A stretch of DNA of 19,582 nucleotides from Verrucomicrobiales bacterium (GTDB lineage: Bacteria; Verrucomicrobiota; Verrucomicrobiia; Limisphaerales; UBA11320), in contig DMJJ01000083.1 in the NCBI GenBank assembly GCA_003452185.1, positions 1 through 19,582 on the forward strand. Reading direction: 5' to 3'. The notes beneath the pieces are model-generated. The model worked only from the letters and a program-made list of their open reading frames with translations. It was not told the origin of the DNA and searched no databases. Position 1 is the first letter of the stretch. Each line of letters begins with the position of its first letter. Of this stretch, positions 15,776 to 19,582 are shown one piece after another. Made by a program: the position numbers and the translations under genes.

Positions 15776-17122
15776 TCAAACCTTCGCGGGGTCGGGATGC
15801 ACCCAGGGGGCGCGGTACGGGCGACGCAGGAGATGGTTTGCCTCCTTGTCGTTCACCACCTGCCCCTTCACCGGATCCCACTGCAGGCTTCGTCCCAGCT
15901 GCATCGAGAGGTTCGCCAGGATGCTGGAGGCACTGGAAATATACCCCTGCTCGATGTCGGCAACACACTTCCCCCGGGTGGCAATGTTGCGAAGCAGGTC
16001 CTTCATGTGGCCGCGGATGGCCGGAGCGACGTGGCGCTCGAGGTCCTTCTCGGTCTTGTCCTCGGGGTACTGCTCAAACTCGTACGTGACGTCCTTGTGG
16101 ACCGGGGTCCCCCCGCCCGACGGGATGAAATCATATCCCATGACGCTCGCCTTCAAGGTCCCCTTGTCGCCGTAGAAGGTGGCGGCCCAGGGGTACTTCG
16201 GATCCGGGGCCTCGCCCCACGTACGATGCTGCCAGACGACCTTGACCTCGCCGAAGTCGAAGGTCGCCGTCTGGGTGTCGCTGATGTTCGCCTTGCTCCC
16301 CTTGTCGACGAGGATGCCGCCGACGGAGCTCACGCTCCGGGGCCACCCGAGATCCATCATCCACCGGACCATGTCGAGCATGTGGATGCACATGTCCCCG
16401 ACGATCCCGTTGCCATACTCCATGAAGGCGCGCCAACTCCGGGGGTGAACCAGCTTGTTGTAGGGACGCATCGGGGCCGGCCCGGTCCACATCTCGTAGT
16501 CCAGGTAGTCGGGAGGGGCGGTGTCCGGCGGGTTCTCGCTCGCCCGCATGTGGTAGTAGCAGCAGATCTCGACGTGGGCGATCCGGCCAAGCTTCCCCTC
16601 GCGCAGGATCCGGTCGCGTGCCTCGATGAGGTGGGGGGTGCTCCGTCGCTGGGTGCCGACCTGCACCACCCGCTTGTGCTTGCGCGCGGCGGCGACCATC
16701 GCCTGGCACTCGACCACATCGACGCCGATCGGTTTCTGCACGTAGATGTCGGCCCCGGCCTCACACGCGGCAAGCATCGGGAGGGCGTGCCAGTGGTCGG
16801 GCGTGGCGATGAGGACCAGGTCGAGGTCCTTCTCCTTGAGCATCTGGCGGTAGTCGGTGTAGGTGCGGGGCGTCTTGCGGGAGACCTGCCGCGCGGCGGT
16901 CATCTCGGCCGCCTCCGCAAGCATCCGCCGGTCCACGTCACACAGGGAGACCACCTCGACCGGGGCCACCTGGATCAGGCGGAAGAGATCACACTTCCCG
17001 TACCAGCCGGTCCCGATCAGGCCGACGCGCTTCTTTTGGTCCGCGAACTCCGCGGCATACGCACCCATGGTGGAGAGAGCGGCAGCAGCGGCCGTTGCTT
17101 GAAGGAATTCCCGGCGGTTCAT
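15776..17122 (-). CDS. Tat-exported Gfo/Idh/MocA family oxidoreductase (QKP variant)
   Basis: The product is 448 residues from the ATG at 17122, which puts the Tat-type motif NRREFL at residues 2-7, followed by an Ala-rich stretch ending near YAAEF. In-frame ATGs at 17140 and 17152 are possible but only lengthen the leader. The Rossmann motif is GLIGTGWYGK (34-43), followed by SLCDVD (59-64). The catalytic lysine motif reads YVQKP (127-131), with Gln where the canonical family has Glu; Lys130 is kept. VGTQRRS (155-161) and GDMCIHMLD (242-250) follow, with His247 in the catalytic position. It ends with KEANHLLRRPYRAPW. The upstream cytochrome operon is separated from it by a terminator, so it should have its own promoter. 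It is probably an NAD(P)-dependent sugar-type oxidoreductase of the periplasm; the substrate is unknown. Confidence 0.94.
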   Translation of the reverse strand: MNRREFLQATAAAAALSTMGAYAAEFADQKKRVGLIGTGWYGKCDLFRLIQVAPVEVVSLCDVDRRMLAEAAEMTAARQVSRKTPRTYTDYRQMLKEKDLDLVLIATPDHWHALPMLAACEAGADIYVQKPIGVDVVECQAMVAAARKHKRVVQVGTQRRSTPHLIEARDRILREGKLGRIAHVEICCYYHMRASENPPDTAPPDYLDYEMWTGPAPMRPYNKLVHPRSWRAFMEYGNGIVGDMCIHMLDMVRWMMDLGWPRSVSSVGGILVDKGSKANISDTQTATFDFGEVKVVWQHRTWGEAPDPKYPWAATFYGDKGTLKASVMGYDFIPSGGGTPVHKDVTYEFEQYPEDKTEKDLERHVAPAIRGHMKDLLRNIATRGKCVADIEQGYISSASSILANLSMQLGRSLQWDPVKGQVVNDKEANHLLRRPYRAPWVHPDPAKV

Positions 17123-17186
17123 GCGGGCTTTGTAGGCCATGCCGTCGGGCATGACAAGCCGGCAGCGGGCCAGGCCGAAAAAGGAA

Positions 17187-17212
17187 CATCTCCCAGAGTG
17201 ACCTGGGAGATG
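17187..17212 (-). terminator. Rho-independent terminator of the cytochrome operon
   Basis: A perfect 10-base stem (CATCTCCCAG at 17187-17196, CTGGGAGATG at 17203-17212) with a 6-base loop is followed, on the minus strand, by TTCCTTTTTC. It begins 38 bases after the stop codon of the small cytochrome gene and is correctly oriented for that operon. It lies 64 bases upstream of the Gfo/Idh/MocA start, so it should insulate that gene. Confidence 0.8.
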
Positions 17213-17249
17213 GGCTCTTGAGCCGGCAGGACGCAGGAGGAGCGGCCGA

Positions 17250-17540
17250 TCAGTGGGCCGACTTCAGGAACGCAAGGATCTTCCGGTGCTCCTCACCCGT
17301 GAGGTTCGCACGGACGCGCATGTGCATGACGGCGACCTCCCACTGGGCGTCGCTATACATGCCCGGAGACCGGATGTTGTGGCACCGACCGCAGTTCTGA
17401 CCCCAGAGCTGTGCACCGGTCTTCTCGGAGGCCTGCCCCCCGGCGCCCGTGGTTGAGCACCCGGCACCGAAGACGGCCAGGGCGAGAAGAACGGCCAGGG
17501 CCGAGATCCCCGTGAAATACTTGGATGAATTCTGGTTCAT
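17250..17540 (-). CDS. Small monoheme c-type cytochrome, probable lipoprotein
   Basis: The product is 96 residues. A hydrophobic signal runs over residues 9-27, with Cys28 in FGAGCST. This looks like a lipobox, though position -3 is Gly rather than Leu/Val/Ile, so lipidation is likely but not certain. One heme site, NCGRCHN (Cys50, Cys53, His54), is present. The sixth ligand is probably a Met; Met61, Met72 and Met74 are candidates. The tail HMRVRANLTGEEHRKILAFL (73-92) resembles a short cytochrome c module I recall from several environmental phyla. A GGAG at 17550-17553 lies 9 bases before the ATG, and the upstream fusion gene stops 19 bases before it, so the two should be one operon. A periplasmic electron-relay role, possibly serving the fused partner, is inferred. 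The partner redox protein is unknown. Confidence 0.9.
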   Translation of the reverse strand: MNQNSSKYFTGISALAVLLALAVFGAGCSTTGAGGQASEKTGAQLWGQNCGRCHNIRSPGMYSDAQWEVAVMHMRVRANLTGEEHRKILAFLKSAH

Positions 17541-17559
17541 AGGTAGTGGCTCCAGGAGA

Positions 17560-19281
17560 TCAAAAACCGGTCACGAATTGGAACATGAAGGCATCGGCCG
17601 ACTCGCCCGTGCCGTTCTTATGGTCAAACTGATAGGCCCCCTTCACCACGGAGGTGCTGGTCAGCCAGTAGTTCAGGCCGAGGGTCCAGCGGTCCTCGTC
17701 GAAGCCGACGGGGGTGTTCTTCTGGTTCAACATGTCATACCGGAGAACGGGCTCAACGTTCTGAAGCCACTTGAGGCTCGAGTGCGTCGGGCGATAGGAG
17801 GCCTGGGCGTAGCCGCCGTTCCGGTTGTTGCTGAAGGTGACAGGCCCGAACCCGAGGGCGCCCGTCGGATCGTATGTCAGCTTGTCGACATGCGACCAGA
17901 CCCACTGCCCACGCAGGGCAATCAGGCCCCCGAGCTTCTGGGAATCCCGCACGTAGTTGATGTCGGCCGACTGCATGAGCATGTTCGCCCGCATGTCCGA
18001 CGGCCCAACCGTGCCGGTCATGAACCCGTAGCCGATTTCCAGCTCGGGAATCGGGAGCCACCCGCCGTGGCCGCCGAGCACGACATGGTCGTGGGTGTTG
18101 TCAAAGTTGTCGTAGGAGAAGGTTCCGAACGCGGCCGGGTCGGTCGTGTTGAGCTGCGGGGCGTTCCCAAAGAAGAAGGAATACTCCACCTTGGTCGACC
18201 CGACCGGAGCGGCGCCATGGGCCTGCATGCCGAGGATGGTCTCAGGGAGCAGGCCGTCATAGACGGCGAGCGGGCGGTCGGGGAGCTTGTTCACCCAGTT
18301 CATGTGCTGCCGCTCGACGAAGAAATTCATCGGGTTCAGGAACTTTCCCGCCCCGAGGGTGATGTAATCGTTGAGCAGGTAGGACATCTGCGCCACCTCA
18401 AGGGCGGTGGAGGTCTCCGCCCCGTCGAGCTCCAGCTCCATCTCGCCCTCAAAGAGGAGACGATCGTTCACCTTCCAGAGCATCAGGGGATTGAACGCCC
18501 CGTTGAAGGATCCATTCTCCCCACGGCGAGAACTGTAACCCGCGGTCCCGAACCCAACGATCGTCATCTTGGTGCTTCCGGGGAAGGCATCCTTCGCCAT
18601 CTTCTTCACCTCGCCAAGGTCCTTGTCGATGGCATCCACGGGACGCGCCGCCTCGACTCCGCTGCGCTGGACCAGGGCCTTGATCGACTCCAACTCCTGC
18701 TTCAACTTGTCGTACTCGGCACGGGAAACATACTTGTCGTCCGTGCCGGCCGGGGCCGTCGACGGGGCGGAAGAGGCGGTCGGGGAGGCAGCGGTCGCGA
18801 AGACCGGAACGCCGCCGGCGGGCTTCTTGGCCAGGGTACGGACAAAATTCACAATCTGCCAGCGCTGTTCCTCCGTGATCGCCTCCTTGAAGGAGGGCAT
18901 CGGGGTGCTCCCTTCGCCGATCTTCCAGAAGATCGCCCCGTCGCTCTGCAGCCACATCTTCGAGTCGGAGAGCACGCCGGGCTTCTTCTCAAGGAACGGG
19001 GCGGCGGCGCCATCGCCGTTACCCTGCGGGCCATGGCAAGGAACACAGGTGCTCATGAAGAGCGCCTTGCCCGCGGCCAGCGACTTCTCATCCGCCGGGA
19101 GCGGATTCGCCTTCCGGGCCGCCCAGTCGGGGGCGATCCACGGGGGCTGGGCCACCTTGGCCACCACATCCTGCGCGGAAAGGGTGCCAACCAATGCAAG
19201 GGACCCCGCCCCGAGAACGGCGGCCAATGAGACCCTCGCAATGGATTGCGCGACGGTGTTACGAGCGGAACGATGTGTCAT
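17560..19281 (-). CDS. Cytochrome c - outer-membrane beta-barrel (porin) fusion protein
   Basis: The product is 573 residues. A signal peptide occupies residues 1-36 (cleavage near TLSA-QD). Residues about 62-152 are a class I monoheme cytochrome c domain, with STCVPCHGPQGNGDG (Cys79, Cys82, His83), the probable Met128 ligand in GSTPMPSF, and the terminal helix EEQRWQIVNFVRTL. An Ala/Ser/Thr/Pro linker (155-180) and a short coiled-coil-like stretch (about 185-206) follow. Residues about 239-573 look like a beta-barrel: alternating aromatic strands (LLFEGEMELELDG, YITLGAGKFLNPMNFF, VEYSFFFGN, LEIGYGFMTG, WTLGLNYWL, VVKGAYQFDHKN), Gly-Asp-Asn-rich loops, and a C-terminal FMFQFVTGF ending in Phe, as outer-membrane proteins do. 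A phosphate-selective-porin-like barrel is the closest match I recall. It heads a two-gene operon with the small cytochrome. Electron transfer at the outer membrane is inferred, not shown. Confidence 0.88.
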   Translation of the reverse strand: MTHRSARNTVAQSIARVSLAAVLGAGSLALVGTLSAQDVVAKVAQPPWIAPDWAARKANPLPADEKSLAAGKALFMSTCVPCHGPQGNGDGAAAPFLEKKPGVLSDSKMWLQSDGAIFWKIGEGSTPMPSFKEAITEEQRWQIVNFVRTLAKKPAGGVPVFATAASPTASSAPSTAPAGTDDKYVSRAEYDKLKQELESIKALVQRSGVEAARPVDAIDKDLGEVKKMAKDAFPGSTKMTIVGFGTAGYSSRRGENGSFNGAFNPLMLWKVNDRLLFEGEMELELDGAETSTALEVAQMSYLLNDYITLGAGKFLNPMNFFVERQHMNWVNKLPDRPLAVYDGLLPETILGMQAHGAAPVGSTKVEYSFFFGNAPQLNTTDPAAFGTFSYDNFDNTHDHVVLGGHGGWLPIPELEIGYGFMTGTVGPSDMRANMLMQSADINYVRDSQKLGGLIALRGQWVWSHVDKLTYDPTGALGFGPVTFSNNRNGGYAQASYRPTHSSLKWLQNVEPVLRYDMLNQKNTPVGFDEDRWTLGLNYWLTSTSVVKGAYQFDHKNGTGESADAFMFQFVTGF

Positions 19282-19582
19282 AGTCAGGATACGTTGCCGG
19301 CGGACGCCATGAAGGCAGAACCCATCCTCAGGGCAAAACCGATTCCCTGTGTCGATGGGGTGACGCTGTGGTCAAGGATTCGCCATCGATACAAACCAGC
19401 CCAAAGAAGAGCAATGGAATATTACCTTAAATGCGTAACAGGACTGAAACATATCGATCGAGACCCTGCCGCCGCCCCCCCCTTTGGGGTCAGCCTCCGA
19501 CGGGGCTGCCGCCGCGGAACCGCACGCCCGCATCCGTACCAACGCGGCCGAGCACGCCGCACGCCTGCAATGGGGAGGCCCG
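19282..19582. other. Upstream region of the cytochrome operon and window edge
   Basis: No gene can be called in these 301 bases. An AT-rich patch at about 19405-19460 contrasts with its surroundings and probably carries the cytochrome operon promoter. From 19448 to the right edge a plus-strand frame stays open with GC-rich third positions but no ATG; a minus-strand frame enters from the right edge and stops at 19490-19492. Either could be the edge of a neighbouring gene. I cannot choose between them or name a product. Confidence 0.4.
19419..19424 (-). promoter_or_regulatory. Candidate -10 box for the cytochrome operon
   Basis: On the minus strand this reads TAATAT, one base from the TATAAT consensus, inside an AT-rich patch 137 bases upstream of the ATG at 19281. 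The best -35 candidate is TTCAGT with an 18-base spacer, a weak match. Promoter function is inferred. Confidence 0.3.

Noticed and set aside
15716..19230. Long plus-strand frames opposite the second Gfo/Idh/MocA gene and the cytochrome-barrel fusion
   Set aside because: They are shadows of genes on the minus strand and show no signal peptide, domain or motif of their own.
1..19582. CRISPR arrays, tRNA or rRNA genes, insertion sequences, prophage or transposase genes
   Set aside because: No regularly spaced repeats, cloverleaf-like segments, terminal inverted repeats or transposase/integrase motifs were seen on reading both strands.

Overview
The window is about 65% GC by eye. It reads as chromosomal DNA from a Gram-negative member of the PVC group, most likely Verrucomicrobiota. 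This is inferred from four things: adjacent DUF1549/DUF1553 and DUF1501 genes, several Tat-exported Gfo/Idh/MocA oxidoreductases, a PQQ-repeat protein with a C-terminal domain ending in an FFRV motif as is common in Verrucomicrobia, and an AroA C-terminus of verrucomicrobial type. I could not run a database search, so the phylum call rests on recognised families and remembered motifs.

Layout. (1) 1-2027, + strand: the 3' part of aroA, then cmk and plsC, a tight housekeeping cluster for shikimate, CMP recycling and phospholipid synthesis. (2) 6903-2092, - strand: a DUF1549/DUF1553 protein, a Tat-exported DUF1501 protein and a secreted alkaline-phosphatase-superfamily enzyme, in that transcriptional order. 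(3) 7004-7630, + strand: a lone nuoC. (4) 7856-9724, + strand: a secreted PQQ-type beta-propeller mosaic of clearly lower GC, preceded by two adjacent inverted repeats. (5) 13265-9940, - strand: an exported epoxide-hydrolase-like enzyme followed by a glucose/sorbosone-dehydrogenase-like propeller fused to a CBM9-like domain. (6) 13405-14682, + strand: a Tat-exported Gfo/Idh/MocA protein, divergent from (5). (7) 17122-14698, - strand: a second Tat-exported Gfo/Idh/MocA protein, then a small secreted propeller. (8) 19281-17250, - strand: a two-gene operon encoding a cytochrome c fused to an outer-membrane beta-barrel and a small monoheme cytochrome lipoprotein, closed by a clear rho-independent terminator.

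How they fit together. Almost everything outside the housekeeping cluster and nuoC is predicted to be exported to the periplasm or outer membrane. Regions 2, 4, 5, 6 and 7 resemble the polysaccharide and sugar-derivative processing repertoire of PVC bacteria. Specific substrates cannot be read from the sequence.

The most unusual element is the cytochrome-porin fusion at the right end. Its architecture resembles in outline the fused cytochrome-porins of the Cyc2 type. It is paired with a lipoprotein cytochrome that could relay electrons across the periplasm. This is a candidate outer-membrane electron-transfer module. Its direction and substrate are unknown.
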